A DNA stretch of 64,000 nucleotides from Bin127 sp965203505 (GCA_965203505.1 OZ241880.1:806001-870000), one strand, 5' to 3'; positions 42,619 to 51,245 are shown, counted from the first letter of the stretch. Notes: generated by a model not told the origin, from the letters alone. Numbers and translations: made by a program.

Positions 42619-44085
42619 ATGGCAGAGTGTGACACGTTTTTGAACTATGTAGGCGGAAGTTGGGTCGCTGCGTCGACCGGCAACGTTTCGCAGAGTAGCA
42701 ATCCTGCGGACTTGGACGACGTGATAGGTGAGTTTCAGGCGTCTAGCTCCGCAGACGTTGAAGGCGCGGTGGCGGTTGCATCCGACGCGGGCCGGGCTTG
42801 GGGATCCATGTCGGCATTGGCGCGCGGTGGTTACCTGTTAGCGGCGGCGGATTATCTGAACCAGAACGCTGAACGGTATGCTCAGGCGATCACGCGGGAA
42901 TGCGGTAAAGCGATCATAGAGGCGCGCGGCGAAGTAGGTCGTGCTGTGGCGTTGTTGCAGTATTTCGGGGTTGAGGGTTCAAATCCGGTTGGCGACGTGG
43001 TTCCGTCGGTCGATCCAAACATATTGCTTTATACGAAGCGCGTACCTATTGGTGTCGTAACTCTGATCACACCGTGGAATTTCCCGTTGGCGATTCCGAT
43101 ATGGAAGATGGCGCCGGCGATGGTTTACGGCAATTCCATCTTGCTCAAACCGGCGTCTGCGACTCCGCATCTTGGGGTGTTGATCGCCGAGATGTGGGAC
43201 GCGGTTGGATTGCCTGCGGGGGTGTTCAACTTGGTGACAGGTTCTGGCGGTGCGATCGGTGATGCGTTGATCGCATCTGACGGTGTTGCGGCGGTATCGT
43301 TTACCGGCTCGACCTCGATCGGGATGGGCATCGCGTCGTCGGCTGCGAGCCGAGGCGTGAAGTTCCAATTGGAGATGGGCGGTAAGAACCCGGTAGTGGT
43401 TATGCCTGACGCCGATCTTGAGCAGGCGGCGCAGGTGACGGTCGACGGTGCAATGAAGTATTCGGGTCAGAAATGCACGGCGACTTCGCGGGCGATCGTA
43501 ATCGGCAATGTGATCGAAGACTTCACCGATCTTGTGGTTGAAAAGACACAGTCGCTCACCATTGGTCCGGGTGCTGAAGCCGATTCGGTTGTTGTTCCAG
43601 TCATAGACGAGGCTTCGCGTCAAAACATAGTGGCCTCTGTTGAACGCGGTGTGGATGAGGGTGGAAACGTTTTGACCGGTGGCGGTGTCCCGGCGGGCGG
43701 ATCTTACGACAGCGGCACTTACGTGCAGCCGACGGTCTTGTCGAAGGTTTCGCCTAACGACTTCGTGGCTTGCGAGGAGATATTCGGCCCAGTCTTGGGG
43801 ATCATCCCGGCGGCAGACATCGATGATGCACTGGACATCGCAAATGATGTGCGTTACGGGCTCAGCGCGGGTATTTTCACTCGCAACTTGAACGCGGCGA
43901 TGCAGTTCGCGGATCGGATCGAGGCTGGGATTGTGAAGGTGAACGGTGAGACGGCGGGGGTCGAACCTCAGGTCCCGTTCGGGGGTATGAAGTCGTCGAG
44001 CAGTGGATCGCGCGAGCAGGGCAAGGCGGCGATCGAGTTCTTCACCGAGACGAAGACGATCTACGTTAACCAGAGCGCTAGCTGA
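42619..44085 (+). CDS. NAD(P)-dependent aldehyde dehydrogenase, succinate-semialdehyde type
   Basis: Oxidises an aldehyde to the acid; 488 residues. ATG 42619 is chosen over TTG 42616, with AGGAG upstream. Motifs: 'TLITPWNFPLAIPIWKMAPA' (cofactor), 'VSFTGSTSIGMGIAS', general-base Glu in 'FQLEMGGKNPVVV', catalytic Cys (about residue 286) in 'SGQKCTATSRA', and 'EEIFGPVLGI' near the end. The closest types are succinate-semialdehyde, 2,5-dioxovalerate or similar dehydrogenases; the exact substrate cannot be decided. Confidence 0.92.
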   Translation: MAECDTFLNYVGGSWVAASTGNVSQSSNPADLDDVIGEFQASSSADVEGAVAVASDAGRAWGSMSALARGGYLLAAADYLNQNAERYAQAITRECGKAIIEARGEVGRAVALLQYFGVEGSNPVGDVVPSVDPNILLYTKRVPIGVVTLITPWNFPLAIPIWKMAPAMVYGNSILLKPASATPHLGVLIAEMWDAVGLPAGVFNLVTGSGGAIGDALIASDGVAAVSFTGSTSIGMGIASSAASRGVKFQLEMGGKNPVVVMPDADLEQAAQVTVDGAMKYSGQKCTATSRAIVIGNVIEDFTDLVVEKTQSLTIGPGAEADSVVVPVIDEASRQNIVASVERGVDEGGNVLTGGGVPAGGSYDSGTYVQPTVLSKVSPNDFVACEEIFGPVLGIIPAADIDDALDIANDVRYGLSAGIFTRNLNAAMQFADRIEAGIVKVNGETAGVEPQVPFGGMKSSSSGSREQGKAAIEFFTETKTIYVNQSAS

Positions 44086-44282
44086 CCTAGGGATTGATCT
44101 GGAACGGCGGTCTTAGGTCGCAAACATGTAGTTCCAAATCGAGACTGAACAATTCAGTCGAACCGTGAAATTGTGCAGCACGAATTCGGCGTGATGTTTG
44201 CTTTGGAACAGCACCTTCGTTAAGATTCGCTGTTAAAGTGCAGACTAACCATGTGTGATGGAAAATCCAAGAGGTAATCGAG

Positions 44283-45680
44283 ATGGTACTTGCGCAAACC
44301 AAGACCGACTTGGACCTGGTTGCTCACCTGTTGCGCCGCGCTGGATTTGGCGCCGACCGGGCCGAAATTGAACGCTACGCCCAGAAGTCCTACGACGAGA
44401 TCGTAGACGATCTGATTCATCCGGATCGCTTTCCGCTAGTTGAGGATGACCTGCTAGGGCGTTTTTATCCCCACCTTGCCGCCAACAAGGATAATGGCGC
44501 AGTCTGGAACGGTAGGTGGATGTTCCGAATGGTCAATACCGAGCGTCCGTTGGAAGAGAAGATGGCGCTCTTCTGGCACGGTATATTGGCCACCGGTTGG
44601 ACAAAGAGCGAGCATACGCCGAGCATGGTGAATCACATCCAGATGCTCCGCGACAACGGCATGGCTAATTTCCGGACGATATTGCTGGAACTATCGAGAG
44701 ATCCGGCGATGATTTTCTGGCTCGACAACAACGAGAACCACGGCTACTCGATCAATGAGAACTATGGTCGGGAAATCCTAGAACTGTTCTCGATGGGGAT
44801 CGGGAACTACACCGAGGACGATATCAAGAATGCTGCACGAGCGTTCACAGGTTGGACGTTCAAGCAACCGTTGCCGCTGTACCCGTTCGGTCATTTCGAG
44901 GCCGAATACATCTACCGCGAGGATGACCATGACGCGGGCGAGAAGGAGTTCTTGGGTCACAAGGGCAACTTCAACGGCGAAGACATAATCGACATCATCG
45001 CCCAGCAAGAGGCGACAGCGCGGTTCATTGCTCGGCACCTCTACACGTTCTTCGTGGCTGATGAGCCTCAAGTCCCCGCTTGGAGCATTCAACCGCCCAA
45101 TGACCCTGACGCAATCCAGATCTTGGTTGATGCGTGGATGGAATCTGATGCCGACATCCGCCACGTGGTCAAGACGATGCTCACATCAGACTTCTTCAAA
45201 GAAGCTCGTATGAAGCGCGTGAAATCGCCGACCAACTTCGTGGCGAATGTCCTCAAGATTTCGGGCGACTATCGTGAAGTAGACGTTGGTTTGGATAGTT
45301 TCCAAGGCACGCTCGTCGCGATGGGGCAAACGTTGATGGATCCGCCTTCGGTCGAAGGCTGGCACACGGGTAAGGAGTGGATCGACGGCGGCACGTTGAC
45401 CGAACGAGTGAACTTCGCAGTTGACACACTCAGCGATCCTTCCAAACCCGGCGTTCGCGGCATAATCGAATCGATCCATGAATTGCATGCACCGCGGACA
45501 CCCGAAAGAGCCGTGGACGTAGTGCTAGAGCACCTGTGCCGCTTGGATGTGGATCCCGAGACCCGCGAAGCACTGATCGAACACGCGTACGAAGGTGGCG
45601 ACTTCGACGGTGACACTGAGGAACGCATCCTGAGATTGATTACGCTCGCAGTATCGACTCGCGAGTTCCAGTTCGAATAA
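44283..45680 (+). CDS. DUF1800 domain protein
   Basis: A 465-residue protein of the DUF1800 family: 'LVAHLLRRAGFGADRAEIER', 'EKMALFWHGILATGWTKSE', 'SINENYGREILELFSMGIG', 'NAARAFTGW' and 'PPSVEGWHTGKEWIDGGTL'. The family is almost always next to DUF1501, as here (54 bases downstream). Its biochemical role is not established. No signal peptide is visible, although many relatives are thought to be exported. It is first of a probable three-gene operon. Confidence 0.92.
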   Translation: MVLAQTKTDLDLVAHLLRRAGFGADRAEIERYAQKSYDEIVDDLIHPDRFPLVEDDLLGRFYPHLAANKDNGAVWNGRWMFRMVNTERPLEEKMALFWHGILATGWTKSEHTPSMVNHIQMLRDNGMANFRTILLELSRDPAMIFWLDNNENHGYSINENYGREILELFSMGIGNYTEDDIKNAARAFTGWTFKQPLPLYPFGHFEAEYIYREDDHDAGEKEFLGHKGNFNGEDIIDIIAQQEATARFIARHLYTFFVADEPQVPAWSIQPPNDPDAIQILVDAWMESDADIRHVVKTMLTSDFFKEARMKRVKSPTNFVANVLKISGDYREVDVGLDSFQGTLVAMGQTLMDPPSVEGWHTGKEWIDGGTLTERVNFAVDTLSDPSKPGVRGIIESIHELHAPRTPERAVDVVLEHLCRLDVDPETREALIEHAYEGGDFDGDTEERILRLITLAVSTREFQFE

Positions 45681-45733
45681 ACGAGGAGAATGGCTCATAC
45701 GAGTCGGCAAGGCCAAGAATCGGAGCAACTGAA

Positions 45734-46900
45734 ATGGCAATGAACGGCAACGGTACCAACGGAAAGCACAAGGACCCTGTATTGGTCGTTATCCAACTTT
45801 CCGGAGGCAACGACTTCATGAACACGGTCATCCCGTATACCGAGGGTGTCTACTATGACGTACGCCCCTTAGTGGGAATGCCGGAAGACAAGGTGATCCC
45901 GATCACCGACACATTGGCATTCCACCCCAATGCGGGCGCGTTGAAGGAGATTTGGGACGAGGGCAAGGTCGCCATCATTCAAGGTATCGGGTACGAGAAC
46001 TCAAGTCGGTCACACTTCCGGGCCATGGACATTTGGCACACGTGCGAACCAGAAACTATCGCGACGGAAGGATGGTTGGCAAGGGTCATCCGTGAGATGG
46101 ATCCAAACGGCGAGAATCCTGTCACCGCCGTTAACTTCGGCAGGGGATTGCCGCGAGCCTTGGCCGCGCCGGGCATCACTGCGACCTCGGTCGGCGATCT
46201 CGATAACTACGGCTTGATGTCCAACATCGAAGTGGCCGATGAGCGTGATGAGAACCTTGAGATCTTCAAGCGGATGTACACGCCGGCGGTTGGTTCAGGC
46301 CTAGTGATGGACTACCTAGGTCAGACAGGACGCGACGTGCTCAAAGGGGCGGACATGCTCGCGGTCGCTCCGGGTATGTACAAGTCGAACGTGGAGTATG
46401 CCGACAACCCGATCGCGCAGGCGCTCCGAGATGTCGTTCGCGTTCACACCGCGGACCTCGGCACCCGCATCTTCTATACGAACCACCTCGGATACGACCA
46501 CCACGCCCAAGAATTACCGGCCCACAACAAGCTCATTGGCGAGTTGTCAGAAGCGATCCGCGACTTTTTGCAGGACCTCCGCGATCACGATGCTGCCGAC
46601 GAAGTGACGATCTTGGTCTTCACGGAGTTTGGTCGTAGGATCAAGGACAACGGCTCCGGAACCGACCACGGTTCTGGCGGTGGAGCGTTCCTGATTGGAG
46701 AGCACGTCAAGGGTGGCCTCTACTCCGAGTACCCACCGCTTGATCGTCCAAACTGGTTGAACGACGAAGACCTGCGTCACACCTACGACTTCCGTGGGAT
46801 GTACGGAACAATTTTGGAGCAGTGGTTCGGACTGGACCCGGTTCCGATTGTCGGTGGTTCGTTCGAGCAGCTCCAGCCTTATGAAAAGACGTTGGTCTAA
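45734..46900 (+). CDS. DUF1501 domain protein
   Basis: A 388-residue protein of the DUF1501 family, which is related in fold to alkaline phosphatase/sulfatase enzymes: 'VVIQLSGGNDFMNTVIPYTE' at the start, 'IQGIGYENSSRSHFRAMDIW', and 'VFTEFGRRIKDNGSGTDHGS' near the end, which holds conserved Asp and His that may bind metal. Most relatives carry a Tat signal; this one begins with a short polar tail ('MAMNGNGTNGKHKD') and no export signal. It is partner of the DUF1800 gene. No reaction is known. Confidence 0.92.
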   Translation: MAMNGNGTNGKHKDPVLVVIQLSGGNDFMNTVIPYTEGVYYDVRPLVGMPEDKVIPITDTLAFHPNAGALKEIWDEGKVAIIQGIGYENSSRSHFRAMDIWHTCEPETIATEGWLARVIREMDPNGENPVTAVNFGRGLPRALAAPGITATSVGDLDNYGLMSNIEVADERDENLEIFKRMYTPAVGSGLVMDYLGQTGRDVLKGADMLAVAPGMYKSNVEYADNPIAQALRDVVRVHTADLGTRIFYTNHLGYDHHAQELPAHNKLIGELSEAIRDFLQDLRDHDAADEVTILVFTEFGRRIKDNGSGTDHGSGGGAFLIGEHVKGGLYSEYPPLDRPNWLNDEDLRHTYDFRGMYGTILEQWFGLDPVPIVGGSFEQLQPYEKTLV

Positions 46901-46907
46901 CGACAAT

Positions 46908-46932
46908 TCCCTCTTCCCTTCGTGGGAGAGGG
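46908..46932 (+). other. Intergenic hairpin before the NHL gene
   Basis: CCCTCTTCCC-TTCGT-GGGAGAGGG, one bulge. It is of the common 'CCCTCTCCC/GGGAGAGGG' repeat type and is not followed by a T-run, so probably not a terminator. Confidence 0.5.
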
Positions 46933-46986
46933 TTATGGTGAGGGGCAGACAATAGCAAGCAAAGAGATTCCCGGGAGGGTTGAACC

Positions 46987-48039
46987 GTGAGTGAAAACGG
47001 TAATGGCTCTATGAACGGAGCGAACGGCAGGCCGCATGCGCTGTTGCGTGCCGGTTTCCCTTTCTACACGACGCTGGGCATGCGCCGCGTCACCACCTAT
47101 CCGATGGACATCGTTATCGGAGACGAGGATCGGCTATACGTCCTCAACCGCACGGATGGTCAAGGTGGTCAGGTCCGTCGCATAAATTGGGACGACGACG
47201 ATTTGGACATTTTCGGCTCCAACTTCGTTTGGCCCGTCCAGATGATTCGAGACGAGGACGAAAACTGCTACATCTCCGACGAGGGTAACCACACGATCAC
47301 GGTGTGGCGACCATCAGACGGAGAGTTGCTCGACACTTGGGGCACGCATGGCAGTGAGCCCGGGCAACTGAATCGGCCATCCGGCATCGAGTGGGACAAT
47401 GACGGCAACATGCTGGTGGTCGACACGCAGAACCACCGAGTGCAGAAGTTCACGGCGTCGGGCGAATACATCAGCGGTTTCGGCGAGTTCGGTGCTGACG
47501 ATGGTCAGTTCAACTACCCCTGGGGCGTTGGCGTCGACCCGCACGACGGAGCGATCTATGTCTCAGACTGGCGGAACGACCGCCTGCAGAAGTTCGACTC
47601 TGACGGCAACCACATCTGGAGTGTTGGTTCGAGTGGTGACGGCATCGGCGAATTCAATCGCCCGGCGGGGGTGACTGTAGACAGGCACGGCGATGTTTAC
47701 GTAGCCGATCGCGGCAATCACCGTGTGCAGCAGTTCGATCTCAATGGTCGCTACGTCGATCGTTTCATCGGCGACGGTGTCTTGTCAAAGAGTGGAAGGA
47801 TTTACATCCTTTCGAGCACCACAGTGTTGCGGAACCGCGAATCAGCGGAGCTAGAGGTGACGCGACGATTGCGTGGTCCAGCGATGATGCGTTTCCACAA
47901 CGATCCCAAGCGCGGCGACTTGATGTATGTCGCGGACTTTGGTTGCCATCGCATACAGGTCTACCGCAAAGAGGCGTACGAGCTGACGCCGGAGCAGATC
48001 GCGCCGGTGCCAACTGCGCCTACGCTGTATACGGTGTAA
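46987..48039 (+). CDS. NHL-repeat beta-propeller protein
   Basis: A 350-residue protein, GTG start at 46987 behind GGGAGGG. It has about five to six NHL repeats, for example 'QLNRPSGIEWDNDGNMLVVD', 'NYPWGVGVDPHDGAIYVSDW' and 'FNRPAGVTVDRHGDVYVADR', each ending in a '(N/D)HRVQ(K/Q)F' strand. These build a beta-propeller that binds proteins, RNA or ligands, or acts as a lyase scaffold. No signal peptide is visible. It shares an operon-like block with DUF1800 and DUF1501, all without export signals. Confidence 0.9.
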   Translation: MSENGNGSMNGANGRPHALLRAGFPFYTTLGMRRVTTYPMDIVIGDEDRLYVLNRTDGQGGQVRRINWDDDDLDIFGSNFVWPVQMIRDEDENCYISDEGNHTITVWRPSDGELLDTWGTHGSEPGQLNRPSGIEWDNDGNMLVVDTQNHRVQKFTASGEYISGFGEFGADDGQFNYPWGVGVDPHDGAIYVSDWRNDRLQKFDSDGNHIWSVGSSGDGIGEFNRPAGVTVDRHGDVYVADRGNHRVQQFDLNGRYVDRFIGDGVLSKSGRIYILSSTTVLRNRESAELEVTRRLRGPAMMRFHNDPKRGDLMYVADFGCHRIQVYRKEAYELTPEQIAPVPTAPTLYTV

Positions 48040-48250
48040 AACAGCACAAGCCGTAAACTCGCCCGATTTTCGGTTGCGGAGTGTTTGCAACGGTCTCACG
48101 ATTCATGAGATCGCCATCGAACCGTAGCGTTTATACGAGCCGTCGGCAATGTGGGATTCGACGTTAGATGGCCTACCAGTCTCGACCTTGCAACGGTTGG
48201 TGTTCTGTGTTCTTAGCCGGATCGACGACTGACCGATCGATTCTTGCGGA

Positions 48251-48278
48251 TTGATGCGACGTGATAACATTTGATAAT
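48251..48278 (+). promoter_or_regulatory. Probable promoter of the small coiled-coil gene
   Basis: TTGATG (48251-48256) and GATAAT (48273-48278) are 16 bases apart, 19 bases before ATG 48297. The rest of the 257-base gap after the NHL gene holds nothing I can name. Confidence 0.45.
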
Positions 48279-48296
48279 ACGACTTAGGGGTAGATA

Positions 48297-48494
48297 ATGG
48301 CTACAGTAGATGAACGTATGACAGTGCTAGAAACGCGGTTCGACACTGAACTGAAACATCTAGCAAATAAAGCGGACTTGAAAGGGATCGAGACGCGTAT
48401 CCAAGAGGTAGAGACGCGCTTGATGGTGCGATTGGGAGGATTGATGATCGCAGGTTTCGGCGTAGTGATAGCGGTATTGAAGCTCTGGGTTTAA
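48297..48494 (+). CDS. Small coiled-coil membrane protein
   Basis: A 65-residue protein. Residues 1-45 form heptad-rich helix ('DERMTVLETRFDTELKHLAN', 'KADLKGIETRIQEVETRL') and 46-65 one membrane helix ending 'VIAVLKLWV'. The layout matches the C-terminal half of DUF1640/CCDC90-like proteins. It has its own likely promoter and AGGGG ribosome site. Function unknown. Confidence 0.75.
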   Translation: MATVDERMTVLETRFDTELKHLANKADLKGIETRIQEVETRLMVRLGGLMIAGFGVVIAVLKLWV

Positions 48495-48608
48495 AAAATC
48501 GCACGGACTAAGAAGCAAAAAAAGAAACACTGTGTCCGAGCGTACCAAGGGCAACGCGGATAACATCACCGGAGCTTTGATTAACGTCTGGCGAATTGGC
48601 AAGACTAG

Positions 48609-48650
48609 TGGCGGATAAGATCCGCCGAGACCCGCCGTTTCAGGCGGGTT
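48609..48650. terminator. Double stem-loop between convergent genes
   Basis: GGCGGAT-AAG-ATCCGCC (48610-48626) is followed by ACCCGCC-GTTTCA-GGCGGGT (48630-48649) and TTATAG. It separates the small coiled-coil gene from the HEPN gene; the plus-strand T-run is weak. Confidence 0.5.
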
Positions 48651-48716
48651 TATAGTTACTTGGGAACATGGGTCCGCTGACAAACCCGAATGAACCAATC
48701 GCTCAGGTTCGGGAGG

Positions 48717-49133
48717 TTATTTGAGCCCCAGCTTCTCTTCAATGCCTTTGAGTATTTCCGAGGCGATCTCTAGTGCGCGTTCCGCGTCAAGGGATTCGTA
48801 GGCTTCGCAAGGGGCACCACTGGTTATCGTCAGCGGGTAACGGGCTCCCATGTGGTGGTGGTCGAGCAACCCGGCTACCGACTTCACGAATTCGAAGGAG
48901 GGGTCGAAGGCCTTGGCGTCTTCGCAGAGGTCTGCTAAGGCGTGTCCCCAAACCTGTTCCGCACCGTTGTTGTAGATGAAGGCAACAACCGCCTTTTCTG
49001 CGGCTTGGTGCGCCAAGAAACAGGCGAGAGCGTGCCTACCGGCGTCAGCATTCGCAGTGGCGGCTTCTAGGTCGTCTTTCGATTGCACGAACCAGCTTCG
49101 CGTGACGCGGTTCAATGAAGAGTAGTCGGTCAT
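48717..49133 (-). CDS. HEPN domain protein (toxin partner of MNT/HEPN module)
   Basis: A 138-residue all-helical HEPN protein: 'SWFVQSKDDLEAATANADAG' and 'ALACFLAHQAAEKAVVAFIY' are the family core, and 'GARYPL' near the end is shared by HEPN proteins paired with minimal nucleotidyltransferases. In MNT/HEPN pairs the HEPN protein is an RNase-like toxin or an AMPylation target. ATG 49133 follows AGGAG. It lies 53 bases downstream of the nucleotidyltransferase-like gene on the same strand. Confidence 0.83.
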   Translation of the reverse strand: MTDYSSLNRVTRSWFVQSKDDLEAATANADAGRHALACFLAHQAAEKAVVAFIYNNGAEQVWGHALADLCEDAKAFDPSFEFVKSVAGLLDHHHMGARYPLTITSGAPCEAYESLDAERALEIASEILKGIEEKLGLK

Positions 49134-49186
49134 TACGCTCCTTGCGGGTTCAGATGATGGCGATCGATTTGCCAGGGATGCGTGAT

Positions 49187-49528
49187 TCAGAAAAGTTGAT
49201 CGCCGTATTGCTGAGCATGGATCAGCATAGGGTCTTCATCGGCTAACTCGAAAAATTCTGACTCGGTGAAGACGTGAAACATAGTTCCTACTGCTGGCCT
49301 GAGGTGAGTGACCCAGAAATCAGGGCGCCGATGATACGGTTCGTCGGTTTCCTGCACCACCACCAGTTCGAGTGTGGAGTCAGGTTTAGTCGGTTCGCCG
49401 TTGACGAGGTCGCCCACGAGGATCAGGCGGGTCATCCCGAGTTGCGGCATCTCCTCCACGAAGCGCTGCAACTCGCCTTCGATCATCCGGCGGCGCTGTC
49501 GGCCGAAGCCGTACATCATGGGTGACAT
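49187..49528 (-). CDS. Degenerate minimal nucleotidyltransferase-like protein (antitoxin partner)
   Basis: A 113-residue protein from ATG 49528; an open frame to 49681 runs through a terminator and is rejected. The fold resembles MNT ('MTRLILVGDLVNGEPTKPDS', then TLELVVV), but catalytic positions have changed: the usual GS is GD, and the D-x-D-like 'DSDxDL' is 'DSTLEL'. It is thus probably catalytically weak or inactive. In active MNT/HEPN pairs MNT AMPylates HEPN; here binding alone may neutralise it. It is preceded by a probable attenuator. Confidence 0.68.
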   Translation of the reverse strand: MSPMMYGFGRQRRRMIEGELQRFVEEMPQLGMTRLILVGDLVNGEPTKPDSTLELVVVQETDEPYHRRPDFWVTHLRPAVGTMFHVFTESEFFELADEDPMLIHAQQYGDQLF

Positions 49529-49582
49529 GGAGGAACTCGTGTGCGTAGATCGGACGTTCCCACTAACCCTATCAGCGAAAAC

Positions 49583-49648
49583 AAAAAAAGAGGCGGGTGG
49601 CACCACCGGGACAGGCTTTGGTTGCCTATCCGAGTGATGCCACCCGCC
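49583..49648 (-). terminator. Attenuator terminator in the MNT/HEPN leader
   Basis: On the minus strand GGCGGGTGGCATCACTCGG (49648-49630) pairs almost fully with CCGGTGGTGCCACCCGCC (49609-49592), then CTC and seven T. It lies 55 bases before the nucleotidyltransferase-like start. Confidence 0.9.
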
Positions 49649-49690
49649 GGGAGGTGCCTCGGATCTAAGACCATTTGACACCCCGCATTT
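49630..49690 (-). promoter_or_regulatory. Candidate antiterminator and mini-ORF in the MNT/HEPN leader
   Basis: CCGAG (49662-49658) can pair with CTCGG (49634-49630), with CACC-TCCC/GGG-TGG pairing inside. This traps the terminator's 5' arm, so the two structures exclude each other. A seven-codon frame, MRGVKWS (ATG 49688, AGGAG six bases before it), ends in TAG two bases before CCGAG. A second mini-ORF (MAYSYRRGVSI) lies further up behind AAAGGAGG. The signal sensed is unknown. Confidence 0.5.
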
Positions 49691-49957
49691 TCAACTCCTA
49701 AACACTTGAGCGAACTCTCGTGCCGAGATGAGCTTTGGGGGGATCTCGTCTAGATCGAGACACCTCTCCTATAGCTATATGCCATTACCTAGACGTCCCT
49801 CCTTTCGTTTCGTATCCGGCTCGTGGCACGATTGCCACCGCCACGGCGAACCGTCAGGTCAGGTTCACCGGCACGCTAAATTATAACGGACGCAACCCGC
49901 ACCCGATACAAGAAGGGATGTTGATTGCGTCCGTAGGGCGACTAATTTCGACTAGGG
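49691..49957 (-). promoter_or_regulatory. Upstream part of the MNT/HEPN leader with a TATAAT box
   Basis: A perfect TATAAT at 49885-49880 (minus strand), no good -35 seen, would give a leader of about 340 bases before the nucleotidyltransferase-like gene. Several hairpins lie in it, such as GGTGGCA-ATCG-TGCCAC and CGTCTAG...CTAGACG around a mini-ORF. No larger gene is seen. Confidence 0.45.
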
Positions 49958-50134
49958 TTATCCGATCTGCTTCGCCAGCGTTTCGGCGTCAGCGTTAGAA
50001 AGGATCCTGAAGACTTTGTTGCCCGACGGCGAAACGCCTTGGACGGCCTTGCGACCATTTTTCATGGTGACGATTTCCGGGTTCTGGACCGGCACCGTCG
50101 CCTTTTCCTTCACCGAATATGCCGTGATTTCCAT
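49958..50134 (-). CDS. DUF5679-like mini-protein lacking all cysteines
   Basis: A 58-residue protein from ATG 50134, with GAGGTG seven bases upstream. The middle, 'NPEIVTMKNGRKAVQG' then 'VFRI', follows the DUF5679 pattern closely. In that family two Cys pairs make a zinc ribbon ('YCVKC...', 'CPxCG'). Here the corresponding positions read 'YSVKE' and 'SPSGN', so no metal site remains. A short helix ('LSNADAETLAKQIG') is added at the end. Function unknown. Confidence 0.75.
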   Translation of the reverse strand: MEITAYSVKEKATVPVQNPEIVTMKNGRKAVQGVSPSGNKVFRILSNADAETLAKQIG

Positions 50135-50291
50135 GTGCCACCTCGATTCCTGTTTCAGTGGTTCTGCCGAGTTCGTTCAAACTCGATATGCGGTTGATTA
50201 TAGGAATCGACGTTTAAGTTGGGAAACACCTTGCGCGATTACCCCGGCAAAAACGCTGTAAACATCAGTTTTCACGCAGTTGAACTGACAC

Positions 50292-51245
50292 TCAACTGTC
50301 GTTTGCGAAGGATTTTTTGATCCGGTCGGCGGCTTCGTCGAGCGCGTCTTCGGCGAGATGAATGTGACCGGGTTGGACGTTGAAGCCGTGGAGGACGCCT
50401 TCATACCGGGTCAATCTGGTGTTAACTCCCGCTGATGTCAAAGCGGCGGCGTAATCTTCGCCTTCATCCCGTAGCACGTCGCATTCCGCAACGATGACTG
50501 TGGCATCGGGCAGCCCGCTGAGATCGTCGGCTTGGATTGGCGATGCATAAGGGTGTGAACCGTCGCCATCCGGTCCGAGGTAGTTGTCCCAGAACCAACG
50601 CATCCCAGCGTTCGTGAGACCGTATCCTTCGGCGAATTCATCGTAAGACGCTCTCGTGAAGTCGTGGTCGATAACCGGGCAGAACAGCACCTGATGCGAG
50701 ATTTTCGGGCCGTTACGGTCGCGCGCCATCTGTGAAATTGCGGCGGAGAGGTTGCCACCCGCAGAAGTTCCGGCGACCGCGAGCTTCGATGGGTCGCCTC
50801 CGAACTCCGATGCGTTTTCGATGGCCCATTCGGTTGCGGTGTAGCAATCGTCGGCTGCGCCGGGGAACCGAGTTTCGGGTGCTAATCGGTACTGTACCGA
50901 AACGACTAATGCGCCGACTCGGTTCGCGAGTCCTCTGGACGTTGGACCCTCTAGTTCGTAGCTCCTGATCGTCCATCCGCCACCATGGAAGACCATGATC
51001 ACGGGATATGGCGGCTCGGAGTTCGCAGGAACGTAGATTCGCAGAGGGATTTCCCCGCCGGGACTATCGATTTTCCTTCGGATTACCTTGCGCACAGGCT
51101 CGATAACCGGAGGAATCGCTTCATTGCGACGGTCGGTTTCGGCGCGCAGTTCCTCAGCAGAAACCGTGCCGAATGCGGGGATGTTCAGCGCCGCTGTTTT
51201 TTCCATGAAGGCGACGGTTTCGGGGTGCAGGCGTGGGTCGGTCAT
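50292..51245 (-). CDS. Alpha/beta hydrolase, hormone-sensitive-lipase (HSL) family esterase
   Basis: Carboxylesterase, 317 residues. The HSL oxyanion motif HGGG is in 'VIMVFHGGGWTIRS', the nucleophile Ser is in 'VAGTSAGGNLSAA', the Asp in 'VAECDVLRDEGEDY', and the His in 'YEGVLHGFNV'. It has no signal peptide. It is downstream of nothing obvious on the same strand except the 2-hydroxyacid dehydrogenase 42 bases upstream, with which it may be co-transcribed. It acts on short acyl esters; the natural substrate is unknown. Confidence 0.92.
   Translation of the reverse strand: MTDPRLHPETVAFMEKTAALNIPAFGTVSAEELRAETDRRNEAIPPVIEPVRKVIRRKIDSPGGEIPLRIYVPANSEPPYPVIMVFHGGGWTIRSYELEGPTSRGLANRVGALVVSVQYRLAPETRFPGAADDCYTATEWAIENASEFGGDPSKLAVAGTSAGGNLSAAISQMARDRNGPKISHQVLFCPVIDHDFTRASYDEFAEGYGLTNAGMRWFWDNYLGPDGDGSHPYASPIQADDLSGLPDATVIVAECDVLRDEGEDYAAALTSAGVNTRLTRYEGVLHGFNVQPGHIHLAEDALDEAADRIKKSFANDS

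Noticed and set aside
49529..49681. Longer start of the nucleotidyltransferase-like gene
   Set aside because: The frame passes straight through a strong terminator hairpin and its T-run, so it is a leader and not coding.
49583..49880. T-box leader before the MNT/HEPN pair
   Set aside because: GGGTGGCATCAC loosely resembles a T-box, but no stem I/specifier pattern can be recognised and no aminoacyl-tRNA or amino-acid gene follows. It is kept only as an unassigned attenuator.
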